64,000 nucleotides of DNA from NCBI GenBank assembly GCA_964384625.1, contig CAYLNH010000007.1, positions 1-64,000 of the forward strand, given 5' to 3'. A program made the position numbers and the translations under genes. Positions 17,608 to 29,006 of the stretch are shown piece after piece. Below the pieces are notes generated by a model. The model worked only from the letters and a program-made list of their open reading frames with translations. It had not been told where the DNA came from and did not search any database. This DNA comes from CAYLNH01 sp964384625. GTDB taxonomy: Bacteria > Verrucomicrobiota > Lentisphaeria > JABSQK01. How positions within the stretch are numbered: position 1 is the first letter of the stretch; each line of letters begins with the position of its first letter.

Positions 17608-18117
17608 TCAGCTCAGGGACTGCAGAGCGCGATAGAGCACAACTGCGGCGCAGTTGCTGACGTTCATGGAGTTCTTCCGGCCGTAGACCGGCAGCCGCAC
17701 ATACCCGTCACACAAGGCCAACGCCTCCGCCGCAATGCCCAGTGCTTCATTGCCGAAGACAAAGGCGGCCGGGAACGTGAGGTCCAGATCCCAGACGGCC
17801 GGAGCACCGTCGACGGTTTCCACCCCGACGACGCTGTAGCCTTCGGCTTGGAGAACAGCGATCGCCTCAGCCGCCGTATCGAAGTGACGGTACGGCACCA
17901 GTTCGTCACAGCCGCGCGCGGTCTTCTGCAATTTGGGGTGAGGCGGGGTTGCGGTATATCCGCAGGTGATCACCTCGCGGATCCGGGCGACTTCGGCCAG
18001 ACGGAAGATATTGCCGACGTTGTAGGCGCTGCGCAGATGATCCAGGACAACTGCGAGCGGATGGGGGGCGGCGCCGGGGTCTTCGCGGTCCCCTTCGTCG
18101 ACGCGCACGTCAGCCAT
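17608..18117 (-). CDS. TrmH/SpoU-family RNA 2'-O-methyltransferase
   Basis: Start 18117 gives 169 residues: a compact SPOUT domain with motif 1 VVLDHLRSAYNVGNIFRLAE, motif 2 FVFGNEALGI and motif 3 LPVYGRKNSMNVSNCAAVVL. These form the knotted AdoMet site with the catalytic Asn/Arg region. It would methylate a ribose of tRNA or rRNA; the target cannot be set. The gene overlaps the end of rpoN by eight bases, so the two are translationally coupled. A longer frame reaching 18264 runs inside rpoN and is not needed. Confidence 0.88.
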   Translation of the reverse strand: MADVRVDEGDREDPGAAPHPLAVVLDHLRSAYNVGNIFRLAEVARIREVITCGYTATPPHPKLQKTARGCDELVPYRHFDTAAEAIAVLQAEGYSVVGVETVDGAPAVWDLDLTFPAAFVFGNEALGIAAEALALCDGYVRLPVYGRKNSMNVSNCAAVVLYRALQSLS

Positions 18118-19585
18118 GGTGGTCGCGCCGCAAGTGTGAAGACGGGATCCCCAGTTCCTCCCGGTATTTGGCCACCGTGCGCCTTGCGACCTTGACGCCC
18201 TCTTCCTGCAGCAGCTTGACGATCGCCTGGTCGGACAGCGGCTTCTTCGGATCTTCCTCGGCAACCATCCCCTGGATCATGTGCTTGACGCTGCGGCTGG
18301 AGAGCATATCGCCTTCTTCCGTTTCGAAGCCGCCGGCGAAGAAGTTCCGCAACGGATACAGCCCGCGCGGGGTCTGAATGAATTTGTTCGCGATCGCCCG
18401 GCTGACCGTGGTTTCGTGGACGCCGATGATCTCGGCGACTTCACTCATGGTCAACGGCTTCAGGGATTCCTCGCCGAGCTCGAAAAACTCACGCTGTTTG
18501 TCGAGCAGCACCTCAGTGATGCGCTGCACCGTACTCTGGCGCTGATTCAGGCTCTTGATCAGGAGCTTCCCGCTGGTGATCTTCTCACGGATATAGGCCT
18601 TGATGTCGTCGGGCGTATTCGGGTCCTCGAGCAGGCGCAGATAGCGATCGGCGATCGACACGCGCGGCATGTACTCCCGATTGCAGATGACTTCAAAACC
18701 GTCGTCCGTCTTCTCGACGGTGACTTCCGGCAACACGTATTGGATGCCGCTGTTGTTGATCGCACTGCCGGGTCGCGGCTGCAGTTGCTGAATCTCTTTC
18801 CAGGCGTCGTAGACCGCAACGGTTGACACCTTCAGCGCCTTGGCCACCTGCGGGATGTGGTTGCGGCTGACCTCGGTGAGATACTTATCGACGATCTTGT
18901 ACGCCAGGCAGTCATAGCGACCCTGGCGCTCAAGCTGCAGCAACAGGCATTCCCGCAGATCACGGGCGCCGATGCCCGGCGGATCGAGGGCCTGGACGGC
19001 CGACAAGGCGTCCTCCAGCTTGTCCATCGTGACCCGGTCGGAGCTGTCGGCCGCAACCAGATCCTCGAGCTTCAGCCGGAGATACCCCATCTCATCGATG
19101 TTGCCGATCAGAAGCTCCGCCAGCTCCCTGATGTCGGCGGGCATATCGCTCATCTGCAGTTGTTCCAGCAGATCGTCTTCGAGCGATTTCTCCGAGGTGA
19201 GACTGTCGAAGAAATAACGGCGGCGGTCTTCATCGTCAGCCGTCGTCACCTGGCGTGCGTGACTGGGGGGGACATAGTCCTGCCAGGATTCATCCAGTTG
19301 GATCAGGTCGGCGATGGCCTCGTCCTTTTCAGCCGCGAGCCCGGCGGCATCGCTCTCGGCCGAGGCCGACGCGGTCATGTCTTCCACCGGGTCGCCGGCC
19401 AGTTGTTCACCGGCGGACTCGACGCGTTCCAGAGCGGGATTGGTCTCGAGCTCCTGGTTCATCCTGGCCTGCAGATCGAGCAACGGCAAGGTCAGGATTT
19501 CCAGCGACATGATCTGATGCGGTGCGAGCTGCTGCTCTTGCCGTAACGTCAGTTCCTGCGCGTGATAAAGCCCCTGCTGGACCAT
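18110..19585 (-). CDS. rpoN: RNA polymerase sigma-54 factor
   Basis: With ATG 19585 (GGAG eight bases upstream) the protein has 491 residues. The Gln-rich region I (LTLRQEQQLAPHQIMSLEIL) binds enhancer activators; the acidic region II follows, then the core-binding domain (DPPGIGARDLRECLLLQLE), the HTH region (SEVAEIIGVHETTVSRAI) and the RpoN box ARRTVAKYREELG near the end. It directs RNA polymerase to -24/-12 promoters and needs AAA+ activators, none of which is encoded in this window. A TATAGT-like -10 (reverse complement of 19650-19655) lies upstream, with no clear -35. Confidence 0.96.
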   Translation of the reverse strand: MVQQGLYHAQELTLRQEQQLAPHQIMSLEILTLPLLDLQARMNQELETNPALERVESAGEQLAGDPVEDMTASASAESDAAGLAAEKDEAIADLIQLDESWQDYVPPSHARQVTTADDEDRRRYFFDSLTSEKSLEDDLLEQLQMSDMPADIRELAELLIGNIDEMGYLRLKLEDLVAADSSDRVTMDKLEDALSAVQALDPPGIGARDLRECLLLQLERQGRYDCLAYKIVDKYLTEVSRNHIPQVAKALKVSTVAVYDAWKEIQQLQPRPGSAINNSGIQYVLPEVTVEKTDDGFEVICNREYMPRVSIADRYLRLLEDPNTPDDIKAYIREKITSGKLLIKSLNQRQSTVQRITEVLLDKQREFFELGEESLKPLTMSEVAEIIGVHETTVSRAIANKFIQTPRGLYPLRNFFAGGFETEEGDMLSSRSVKHMIQGMVAEEDPKKPLSDQAIVKLLQEEGVKVARRTVAKYREELGIPSSHLRRDHHG

Positions 19586-20291
19586 TTGAGTAACTCCAAT
19601 CCACTCTCTGTTTCCCAGGCCCTCCGCCACAGCGTCGGGATCAATCTATACTATAGCCCCGCACTAAGGGAATGCACGGCATTACGGCGCGGTTTCAACG
19701 CAGGAAATGGCCCGGAACAGGCCGGCCCCGACGGCCGTATTCCAGCCGGGCAGGCCCGGCGCAACTGAAGGGAAACTGACACTCCCCCGGCACGGCCAGG
19801 AGGATCTTTTCGCGGGAGATGCAGCTACATCCGTCGCGAAAAGTCTCGTGGAAATCCCCGCGGCCTTGCGCCCCGGGCGAATGCGTTGCTTAAAGACACG
19901 TCTGCTGTCACCTCAATCCCCACGTGCTCAGCGGCTTTGCGAGCTCGACACCCGGGCCTGCAGCCCGGGCTCTATCAATACCCGCCCTTTGGGCCTCAGG
20001 ATACCGCTCTTGAGGCTAGCTTAGGGGTTGCACCAAAATAACCTTTACAGTTGACCGCCGGAGGCTCTTGGTTCTCTCGAACAATGCCTGCGTTTTTCCC
20101 TCCTCAGATAATTCATTATCTTCGTCAGTCACGCCTTGGCCTTGTCCGAGATAACTCAAGCCAACTGCAAACTTTATTCCTCTACACCCCCTTAACGGTT
20201 TCCTGACGGGGTCTTTTGCGGATCGATGAGTGGAATCCGTGAGAGTCCTGAGTTCGGACATCGCCGCCAATCCTTTTCACCGCGGGTGCAG
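19586..20291. other. Gene-free repeat-rich spacer
   Basis: No credible gene is seen. It holds the rpoN upstream region, a pair of inverted CTTTTCGCG-like motifs at 19806-19846 resembling the ends of the repeat family at 23061, and a palindrome CCCGGGC-CTGCA-GCCCGGG at 19951-19969. A weaker hairpin (GCCTCA/TGAGGC) lies at 19993-20016, followed by the 175-bp element described next. Confidence 0.55.
20021..20195 (-). repeat. MITE-like 175-bp element, copy A
   Basis: This stretch is nearly identical, in inverted orientation, to 42440-42613; I count about six differences. Its ends form a terminal inverted repeat: TTAGGGGTTGCA on the left and the complement of TTAAGGGGGTGTA on the right. It carries no full gene. 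One frame is open across copy A but is interrupted by TAG in copy B, so it is probably not coding. Non-autonomous transposon remnant is the best guess; a structured RNA repeat is the alternative. Confidence 0.7.
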
Positions 20292-22331
<2,040 letters not shown>

Positions 22332-22353
22332 GGGGAACTGCTCCGGTTCGACC

Positions 22354-22953
22354 TTAGAACTTCACGTCCGGCGCTTCGCGCTCGGACTCGTCCTGGATCT
22401 CGAACAGCTCCGCTTCTTTGAAGCCGAACATGCCGGCGAACATGACGTTGGGGAAGGTCTCCCGCGTGGTGTTGTAGGTGGTGACCGAATCGTTGTAGGC
22501 CTGCCGTGCAAAGGCGACCTTGTTCTCGGTCGAAGTCAGCTCCTCCATCAGCCGCGACATGTTCTCGTTGGCCTTCAGGTCGGGGTAACGCTCGACCACG
22601 AGCATCAATTTGCTCATGGCCCCGGCCAGCTGATTCTCGGCGCCCATCAACGCCTGCATCGCCTGCGGGTCGCCGGGGTTGGCGGCGGCGGCATCGCGGG
22701 CAGACACAGCGCCGCTGCGGGCGGCGATCACGGCTTCCAGCGTCTCCTTTTCATGCTTCATGTAGCCCTTGGCGGTTTCCACCAGGTTCGGGATCAGATC
22801 GTGCCGGCGCTTGAGCTGTACGTCGATCTGGGAAAACGCGTTCTTGTAGCGGTTGCGGAGCTTGACAAGCTTGTTGTAAACCCCCGCGAGCATCAGTCCC
22901 GCAACAAGCAGGATGACAACGATGACGACGACCGTGATAATTGCTGGAATCAT
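22354..22953 (-). CDS. lemA: LemA family protein
   Basis: Start 22953 gives 199 residues: an N-terminal membrane anchor (IPAIITVVVIVVILLVAGLM) followed by YNKLVKLRNRYKNAFSQIDV and QLKRRHDLIPNLVETAKGYM, the LemA hallmark. The rest is a four-helix coiled bundle. GGAG lies just upstream of ATG. An in-frame extension to 23115 would run through repeat sequence and is rejected. LemA proteins face the periplasm or cytoplasm depending on the organism, and they commonly accompany M48/HtpX-like proteases, as here. A TATAGT -10 is present on the minus strand (complement of 22999-23004). Confidence 0.93.
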   Translation of the reverse strand: MIPAIITVVVIVVILLVAGLMLAGVYNKLVKLRNRYKNAFSQIDVQLKRRHDLIPNLVETAKGYMKHEKETLEAVIAARSGAVSARDAAAANPGDPQAMQALMGAENQLAGAMSKLMLVVERYPDLKANENMSRLMEELTSTENKVAFARQAYNDSVTTYNTTRETFPNVMFAGMFGFKEAELFEIQDESEREAPDVKF

Positions 22954-23060
22954 AAGCTCCCACTCTCCTTGGATATTGATTTCTATCGGCGTGCGGGCAC
23001 TATAGCGCCCCCGCCGCACTCCGAAAACCCGGACGCGGCAATTTCGCTTTTCTTTCCTGA

Positions 23061-23142
23061 AGGGGGTGCAGACACTCCCAAAGCTCAGCCAGGGGCTTCT
23101 TCGCGGAGAACACAAACCCGATCCCGCACCCGTTTCGCGCTA
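23061..23142 (+). repeat. Dispersed repeat family R2, copy 1
   Basis: This copy reads GGGGGTGCAGACACTCCC, then an imperfect hairpin, then GGCTTCTTCGCGGAGAA and CCGATCCCGCACCCGTTTCG (last bases about 23135). The same order of blocks occurs at 37549-37640, 48221-48317 and, inverted, at 32108-32190. It ends close to the lemA promoter region and is not coding. Confidence 0.6.
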
Positions 23143-23312
23143 CGTGTACCTGAGTCTCAACCGACGTCCTGTGCGAGCCCGGAAGGCAAAGTCTGGTCAG
23201 ACATCAGGAAAAAATCAGGATGAGATTAAGGATCATTTCGGCTGCGGCCAACGGCCGCGCTGAGCCGCAATTGTCTCCATGACGCCGCAACATTGACCGG
23301 GCGACACTGCCG

Positions 23313-24275
23313 TTACCGCAGACCGACGGCCTGCCGCACTTCAGCCATCGTCGCGGCGGCGGCGGCCCGGGCCTTCTCGGCCCCCTTTTGCAGGACGTCC
23401 TCGACGTAATCGAGGTTCTGCTCGAGTTCGTTGCGGCGGGCGCGCATGTCCTTGAAATACTCCATAAACTTCTCGAACAACGCCTGTTTGGCGTGGCCGT
23501 AGCCGTAGTTGCCGCCTTCGTAGTTGGCGCGCATGGCTGCGAGTTCGTCGTCGCCGGCGAACAGTTTGTAGAGCGCGAACACATTGCAGGTGTCCGGGTT
23601 CTTCGGCTCCTCCATCGGCGTCGAATCGGTGACGACCTTCATAAAGGTTTTGCGCGTGGCCTTCTCCGGTTCGAACAGCTCGATGGTGTTGCCGTAGCTC
23701 TTGGACATCTTCTCGCCGTCAACGCCGGGGACGATCGCGACATTGTCGCGGATCTGCTCGGCCGGCACGACGAAGATATCGCCGTAAACGTTGTTGAATT
23801 TGATCGCCAGATCGCGCGTCACCTCGAGGTGCTGCTTCTGATCTTTGCCGACGGGGACGACATCGCTCTTGTAGATCAGGATGTCGCAGGCCATCAGCAC
23901 CGGATAGCTGAACAACCCGTGGTTGGGTTTGATGCCCTGGGCGATCTTGTCCTTGTAGCTGTGGCAGCGCTCCAGGAGTCCGACGGGGGTATGGCAGGAC
24001 AGGATCCAGGTAAGCTCGGTGACTTCGGGAATATCGCTCTGGCGGAAGAACACGGCCTTATCGGGGTCGAGGCCGCAGGCGAGGAAATCCAGGGCGACGC
24101 CCAGCGTACGTTGCCGCAGTTCATCGGGCCGGGGGTGTTGCGTCAAGGCATGGAAGTCCGCGATGAACACAAAGGCTTCCGCCTCTTCCTGCATCTCAAT
24201 GCAGGGCTTCATCATGGCGAAGTAGTTGCCCAGATGGGGCTTGCCGGTCGGCTGTATGCCGGATAGGGATCTCAT
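23313..24275 (-). CDS. trpS: Tryptophanyl-tRNA synthetase
   Basis: This 320-residue class I synthetase starts MRSLSGIQPTGKPHLGNYFA, with the HIGH-like motif PHLGN, and carries the KMSKS loop in GEKMSKSYGN (about 193-202). DILIYKSDVVPVGKDQKQHL is the conserved dimer/tRNA region. The length is right for bacterial TrpRS. It charges tRNA-Trp in the cytoplasm. It follows pgi by 65 bases on the same strand and could share a transcript. Nothing in the short leader suggests attenuation. Confidence 0.97.
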   Translation of the reverse strand: MRSLSGIQPTGKPHLGNYFAMMKPCIEMQEEAEAFVFIADFHALTQHPRPDELRQRTLGVALDFLACGLDPDKAVFFRQSDIPEVTELTWILSCHTPVGLLERCHSYKDKIAQGIKPNHGLFSYPVLMACDILIYKSDVVPVGKDQKQHLEVTRDLAIKFNNVYGDIFVVPAEQIRDNVAIVPGVDGEKMSKSYGNTIELFEPEKATRKTFMKVVTDSTPMEEPKNPDTCNVFALYKLFAGDDELAAMRANYEGGNYGYGHAKQALFEKFMEYFKDMRARRNELEQNLDYVEDVLQKGAEKARAAAAATMAEVRQAVGLR

Positions 24276-24340
24276 GGTATCGGGTTTCCGGTGTCGGGTC
24301 CCGCAACGGCGGGAGGAATTTCAGGTATCGGGACAGAGGC

Positions 24341-25909
24341 TCAAGCCGAAACCGTGTAGCACCATCGGCCGTCTTCAAGCGTGCGGCGGAGGGACTTGCC
24401 GCCGAAGGCCCGGTCGTTGGCCCAGTACTTGGCCAGGATGCCGCCGACTTCGGAGACTTTGTCAGCGGCGCCGGCCGCCGCCGCGATTGCCGCCGCGTCA
24501 CCGCTGAAGCCGCCGTTGCCGGCGATGAACGCCTGCAGCGTCAGTGCCAGGTCATTGATCTCGCCGCTGATCTTCTTATAAGCTTCGACGCCGGGCTGGT
24601 GGAAGGCGTTGATGTGGATCAACTCCGCATAGAAAGCCACGGCACGCTCGTACAGTGCGATAATCATGCCGAGGCTTTCCTCGTTGAGTTCGTCCAGGGT
24701 GATGGAAAGCACGCTGCGGCCCTTGTCCGCCAGCGCGTTGGACAGGCCCTGCAGGAAGTTGTGCAGGTACTCGCCCATCATCAGGTTGTCTTCCGCCTCA
24801 TACGCGGCGGCATCCCGGAGGATTTCAATGAAGGTGATAAAGAAATCATTGCGGCCGTCGTTCAACTGCTGGATAAAGGCATGGGCATCGGTGCCGCCCT
24901 TGTTGCCGTAGACCGTCAGTCCCTGGTGCACGGTCTGTCCATCGCGGTCGAGCTCCTTGCCGAGACTCTCCATAACCAGTTGCTGCATGTAGCGCGACAG
25001 CAGCACCAGACGGTCGGAATACGGCACGATGACCATATTCCTGTCGCCCTTGCCGTTGCCCAGGAGATACCAGGCGGACGCCAGCATATAGGCCGGGTTC
25101 TGCCGGACCTCCGGGGCCCGCGTCCACTCGTCCATGGTGCAGGCCCCCTGCAGCAGCGCGGCAAAGTCTATGCCGGCGGCGGCGGCGGGGACGTGGCCGA
25201 CGATCGCGGTTTCGCTGGTGCGGCCGCCGATGGATTCGGCCATCGGCCAGATCTTGCGCCAGTTCTCGGTCCCGGCCTGCACGTCAAGCCTGCTGGTCGG
25301 CATCGTGATCGCCGCCGCATGCCGGGCGAAATCCAGCCCGGCGTCGGCGTAGGCGGCCTTCAAAGCAACCATGTTGTTCCGTGTTTCGCGGGTGCCGCCG
25401 GACTTGGAAATGCTGACAACCAACGTCTGGTCCAGGTCGACGACCGCCAGGGCGTCCCGCAGCCCGGCGGTGTCCGTGTTATCCGTGAAGTATACCCGCA
25501 GGCTGCCGCCGCGCGCCGCGCGGGGCAGCTCATTCCAATACGGCCCGTTGACGGCAAACTGCAGCAACTGCGGACCGAGAGCCGAGCCGCCGATGCCGTT
25601 CACGATAATCGCGTCAAACGGCTTGCCGGTGGCGCCGGTTTCTTCGCCGGCCCGGACCCGGGCGAAAAACGCCTCGACGTCCCGGAACTCATCCGATTCC
25701 GGATAGCTGCGGCGATCGGTAAAATGCGTCACCTGCCGTTCTTCATCGGGGTTTTTGATCTCGCCGTCTTCAATCCGCGTCATCTCGACATGAGCCGCGG
25801 CGGTCTTGTCCTTAATCCTGTCGAAATCCTTGACGGACAGCGTGCTCTGGCGCAGACTCAGAGTAAAACCAAGTCGGTCCCGAAGGTAAATCAGATCGGC
25901 GTTTTCCAA
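24341..25909 (-). CDS. pgi: Glucose-6-phosphate isomerase
   Basis: This 522-residue protein belongs to the sugar isomerase family. SISKSGGTRETRNN (about 168-181) binds the phosphate, IIVNGIGGSALGPQLL is the N-terminal SIS segment, and GLTVYGNKGGTDAHAFIQQL holds the Lys/His region of the second SIS domain. It interconverts glucose-6-phosphate and fructose-6-phosphate in the cytoplasm. A promoter with TATAGT lies just upstream in a divergent spacer shared with the TPR gene. The protein is of the longer bacterial type, not the short archaeal cupin type. Confidence 0.93.
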   Translation of the reverse strand: MENADLIYLRDRLGFTLSLRQSTLSVKDFDRIKDKTAAAHVEMTRIEDGEIKNPDEERQVTHFTDRRSYPESDEFRDVEAFFARVRAGEETGATGKPFDAIIVNGIGGSALGPQLLQFAVNGPYWNELPRAARGGSLRVYFTDNTDTAGLRDALAVVDLDQTLVVSISKSGGTRETRNNMVALKAAYADAGLDFARHAAAITMPTSRLDVQAGTENWRKIWPMAESIGGRTSETAIVGHVPAAAAGIDFAALLQGACTMDEWTRAPEVRQNPAYMLASAWYLLGNGKGDRNMVIVPYSDRLVLLSRYMQQLVMESLGKELDRDGQTVHQGLTVYGNKGGTDAHAFIQQLNDGRNDFFITFIEILRDAAAYEAEDNLMMGEYLHNFLQGLSNALADKGRSVLSITLDELNEESLGMIIALYERAVAFYAELIHINAFHQPGVEAYKKISGEINDLALTLQAFIAGNGGFSGDAAAIAAAAGAADKVSEVGGILAKYWANDRAFGGKSLRRTLEDGRWCYTVSA

Positions 25910-26011
25910 CGAACATGCCCTTTACTTTTACGGGTTCCGCAGTATGTTATGGGAACGGAGGAGGTCAGCGGTTCCTGCCGGCCTCATTGGGAGAATCCGG
26001 AGAATCGCCGA

Positions 26012-26039
26012 ACTATAACACGGCTCGACCGAATGTCAT
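26012..26039 (-). promoter_or_regulatory. Putative sigma-70 promoter for pgi
   Basis: On the minus strand ATGACA (complement of 26034-26039) is followed after 16 bp by TATAGT (complement of 26012-26017). It sits about 100 bases before the pgi start and matches the -10 box seen at other genes here. Confidence 0.5.
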
Positions 26040-26066
26040 GTTCGTCCAGTCACGGTTGTGCAGCCC

Positions 26067-26774
26067 ATGACAGATCCGAGTAACACCAGCGTTGAAATGC
26101 ACCGCAGTGTGCTGATCCTGATCATCGCTCTCAGCCTCGTTGTCGTCCTCAGCATAGCCCTGTTCCAGCATCCCCCCGCCAGCGACTCCGCCGCCGCCCG
26201 CGCCATCCAGGCGCCGCGCGACCGCTTTGCCGAACTGATGCAGACCGGCCGCCGGATGTATACCAAAACCGGCGACTACCACGAAGCCGAAAAGTATTTC
26301 CGCGAAGCCTGCACAATTGACCCGACCAGCTCGGAAGCACTGGACGCCGTCGGCCAGATGGTCCTGCTGGACGGACGCTATGAGGAAGCCTATGAGCTGT
26401 TCAAGATGGCTGACGCCCTCAGTCCGGCCGTCTCGCGCTACGAAGCCGACATGGCCATCGCTCTGCTCTGCCTTAAGCGCTATGAGGAGGCGGAAGACAT
26501 CGCCCGCACCGGCAGCAAACGCTATGGCGCGCCGCGGCACGAGTTCGCCCTGATCCTCGCCTGCGCCGCCCAGGAACAGGGCCGGCGCCAACCCGCCGAA
26601 AACCTTATCGCCGAGGTCCACGATCTGATCGGCAACGACATCATCAAGATCGTTTCGACGCATGCCTGGGCGAAGCCGCTGCAGAAAAGCCCGACCTACC
26701 GCAAGATTCTCAAGGCCTCCCTGCCCGACTACGCGCCGCCGACCCCCGCCCCGCAGCCGGCCGCGGCCGACTAG
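26067..26774 (+). CDS. Membrane-anchored TPR protein
   Basis: From ATG 26067 this is a 235-residue protein with one N-terminal membrane segment (SVLILIIALSLVVVLSIALF) and three or so TPR-like helical hairpins (YHEAEKYFREACTIDPTS; YEEAYELFKMADALSP; KRYEEAEDIARTGSKRYG). It ends in a Pro/Ala-rich tail (PPTPAPQPAAAD). A GTG at 26058 is an alternative start. TPR repeats mediate protein-protein binding, so a scaffold role near the membrane is likely, but the partner is unknown. It is divergent from pgi and not in an operon with mutL. Confidence 0.75.
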   Translation: MTDPSNTSVEMHRSVLILIIALSLVVVLSIALFQHPPASDSAAARAIQAPRDRFAELMQTGRRMYTKTGDYHEAEKYFREACTIDPTSSEALDAVGQMVLLDGRYEEAYELFKMADALSPAVSRYEADMAIALLCLKRYEEAEDIARTGSKRYGAPRHEFALILACAAQEQGRRQPAENLIAEVHDLIGNDIIKIVSTHAWAKPLQKSPTYRKILKASLPDYAPPTPAPQPAAAD

Positions 26775-27105
26775 ATAAGCTCGGCGGAAGTTTTCCAGCC
26801 AGGGACGGAGGCCAAGCGCCGGTCCGGCCAGACGATGCCGAATAAGCGATGCGAGCATCGTGTTTTGACATCAACGCCGCCTGCCGCGAGCCGCGAACCC
26901 CGGGCAATCCGTGGCGGAAAGACCTCCGCCGAGACCATCCAGCTGCAGGTCCGCAGCCCCCCTTCCTCCACCGCATGTCCGGTGCGCCGGACAACTGCGT
27001 CCGCGGGCCGGATGCCCCGTGGTTTTCCCGAATAAATCGCCGACCTCCCTGGCAGACCCGGACATCCCGTGGTCCATTGGGGCGCACCCCGCAAAAGGAG
27101 ATCGC
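26775..27105. other. Gene-free spacer before mutL
   Basis: No credible ORF. It begins with GCTCGGCGGAAG (26779-26790), which is also found right after mutL at 28985-28996. It contains the palindrome GGCGGAAAGACCTCCGCC near 26911, and ends with the mutL ribosome binding site AAAGGAG (27095-27101). Confidence 0.5.
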
Positions 27106-28980
27106 ATGAGCAGTATCCGCATCCTTGACGAGGACGTCAGCAACCGCATCGCCGCCGGCGAAGTGGTCGAACGCCCTGCCTCGATCGTCAAGGAACTGGT
27201 GGAAAACGCCCTGGACGCCGAAGCTGATCGCGTCTCGATCAGCGTGGAACGCGGCGGCCGCTCCCTCGTGCGCGTAGTCGACAACGGCTGCGGCATGGAC
27301 GCCGAAGATGCCGTGCTCTGCCTCGAAGCCCATGCCACCAGCAAGATCCGCACAACTCAGGACATCGACAATATCGGCACCCTGGGCTTCCGCGGCGAGG
27401 CGATCCCCAGCATTGCGTCGGTCAGCCGTTTCACCTTGCGGACGCGCCGGCACAACGAAGACGAAGGCACGGAAGTGACGGTCAACGGCGGCGTCATCAA
27501 CAACGTCACCAGCGTCGGCTGCGCCCCCGGCACCTCGGTCACCGTACGCAATCTGTTCTACAACATGCCGGCGCGCCGGAAATTCCTGCGGGCAATCAGT
27601 ACCGAGGAAGGGCACATCCACGAAATCGCGCTGGTCCTGGCTCTGGCCAATCCGCAAATCGGCGTCGAACTGACGTTTGACCAGCGCGCGATGTTCGCGG
27701 TGCAGCCCGGTCAGGATCTGCGAACCCGCGCGGCCATGCTGCTGGGGCGTGACACCATGGAAGCGATGCTCGAAGTCGACTACGAAGATTCCGGCATCCG
27801 CGTGACCGGCTTCACCGCCAGGCCGGGATTGACCCGCAGTTCGCGCAAGGACCAGCGCGTCTTCGTCAACGGCCGGCCCGTGTGGAACTCCATTACGAAC
27901 AACGCCGTCCGCGAAGCATACCACACACTGGTGATGAAAGGCCGCTACCCGCCGGCCCTGCTGTTCGTCCAACTGGACCCGGGCATGGTCGACATCAACG
28001 TTCACCCGGCCAAACGCGAGGTCCGCTTCCGCGACGGCCGTTCCGTCGGCCGCGTCGTCGCCACGGCGGTCCAGAACGCCCTGCGCCACCTGGCCGCTGA
28101 ACCGCCCGCCGCCAACGATGTCCCGCTCCAAGACATACCGCCGGCGCCCGCCATGCAGCCGCTGCTGACCGATGTCGCCCCGCCCCGGCCGATCACGCCC
28201 ATCATCGATAACGCCTCGGCCCTGCCGCAGCCAGAACCCCTGCCGGACTCCGAAACTGCTTCGGAGTCGGCCGCGCCGGCGACGACGCCGGCAGCACCGG
28301 CCGAAATCCCGCCGATCGTCGAGGCCGACGAACGCCGCGCCGCCGGCACCGCCGTCTCCGCCGCCACCCAGAATGAGATCATCGGACTGCGGATCCTCGG
28401 CACGCTGGGGCGCGCCTACGTCCTGGCCGAAAGCCGGGACGGTCTCGTCCTGATCGACCAGCACGCCGCCCATGAACGCGTTATGTTCGAACGCTTCCTG
28501 CGGCAGGCCCGCGAAACCGACGGCGCCTCGCAACAGTTGCTCATCCCCGTTACCATGGAGGTCTCCGCCGCCGACGCCCGGGTGCTGCGAAAGTACAACG
28601 ACGAACTGTCGAAACTCGGATTTGAGATCGAGAACTTCGGCGGCAACACCTTCATCGTCGCGGCCATCCCGCCGCACTTCCCTCAGGAGAATATCGTCGG
28701 CATTCTCCGCGACATTCTGGATGACCTCGAAGAAGGCACCCTCGGCCGACGCCGGCCGGACGAACACCAGTTGGCGACGGCCGCGTGCAAAGCCGCGGTC
28801 AAGGCACACGACGATTTATCACGTTTGGAAATCGACACACTGCTCGAGCAGTTGGTCAAGACCGAGATGCCGTACACCTGTCCGCATGGCCGTCCGACGA
28901 TGATCAAGATCTCCTACCAGGAACTCGAGAAACGTTTTGGCCGGCGCGCCCCGGCCGGCAAAGACGACCCCGACCGCTAG
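27106..28980 (+). CDS. mutL: DNA mismatch repair protein MutL
   Basis: The 624-residue protein starts MSSIRILDEDVSNRIAAGEV after AAAGGAG. GHKL ATPase motifs are clear: ELVENALDA (motif I), DNGCGMD (motif II), HATSKI and GFRGEAIPSIASV (motif III), and the LFYNMPARRKF region. The C-terminal dimerisation domain includes LVLIDQHAAHERVMFERFL and a near-terminal TCPHGRP. HAAHER and CPHGRP match MutL forms with C-terminal metal-site residues, but I do not see the full DQHA(X)2E(X)4E endonuclease motif clearly: HAAHERVMFE fits part of it. A Pro/Ala-rich linker separates the domains. An upstream frame to 26911 is not used. Confidence 0.95.
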   Translation: MSSIRILDEDVSNRIAAGEVVERPASIVKELVENALDAEADRVSISVERGGRSLVRVVDNGCGMDAEDAVLCLEAHATSKIRTTQDIDNIGTLGFRGEAIPSIASVSRFTLRTRRHNEDEGTEVTVNGGVINNVTSVGCAPGTSVTVRNLFYNMPARRKFLRAISTEEGHIHEIALVLALANPQIGVELTFDQRAMFAVQPGQDLRTRAAMLLGRDTMEAMLEVDYEDSGIRVTGFTARPGLTRSSRKDQRVFVNGRPVWNSITNNAVREAYHTLVMKGRYPPALLFVQLDPGMVDINVHPAKREVRFRDGRSVGRVVATAVQNALRHLAAEPPAANDVPLQDIPPAPAMQPLLTDVAPPRPITPIIDNASALPQPEPLPDSETASESAAPATTPAAPAEIPPIVEADERRAAGTAVSAATQNEIIGLRILGTLGRAYVLAESRDGLVLIDQHAAHERVMFERFLRQARETDGASQQLLIPVTMEVSAADARVLRKYNDELSKLGFEIENFGGNTFIVAAIPPHFPQENIVGILRDILDDLEEGTLGRRRPDEHQLATAACKAAVKAHDDLSRLEIDTLLEQLVKTEMPYTCPHGRPTMIKISYQELEKRFGRRAPAGKDDPDR

Positions 28981-28988
28981 ATATGCTC

Positions 28989-29006
28989 GGCGGAAGTCTT
29001 TCCGCC
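28989..29006 (+). terminator. Stem-loop after mutL
   Basis: GGCGGAA-GTCT-TTCCGCC forms a perfect seven-base stem eight bases after the mutL stop. No T-run follows, so it is only a possible terminator. The same GCTCGGCGGAAG block precedes mutL. Confidence 0.35.

Noticed and set aside
20016..20270. An 84-codon frame covering R1 copy A
   Set aside because: The copy at 42440 has an in-frame TAG, so coding is not conserved.
26710..28809. 699-codon minus-strand frame over mutL
   Set aside because: mutL on the + strand has full GHKL motifs and an RBS; the antisense translation has no domain.
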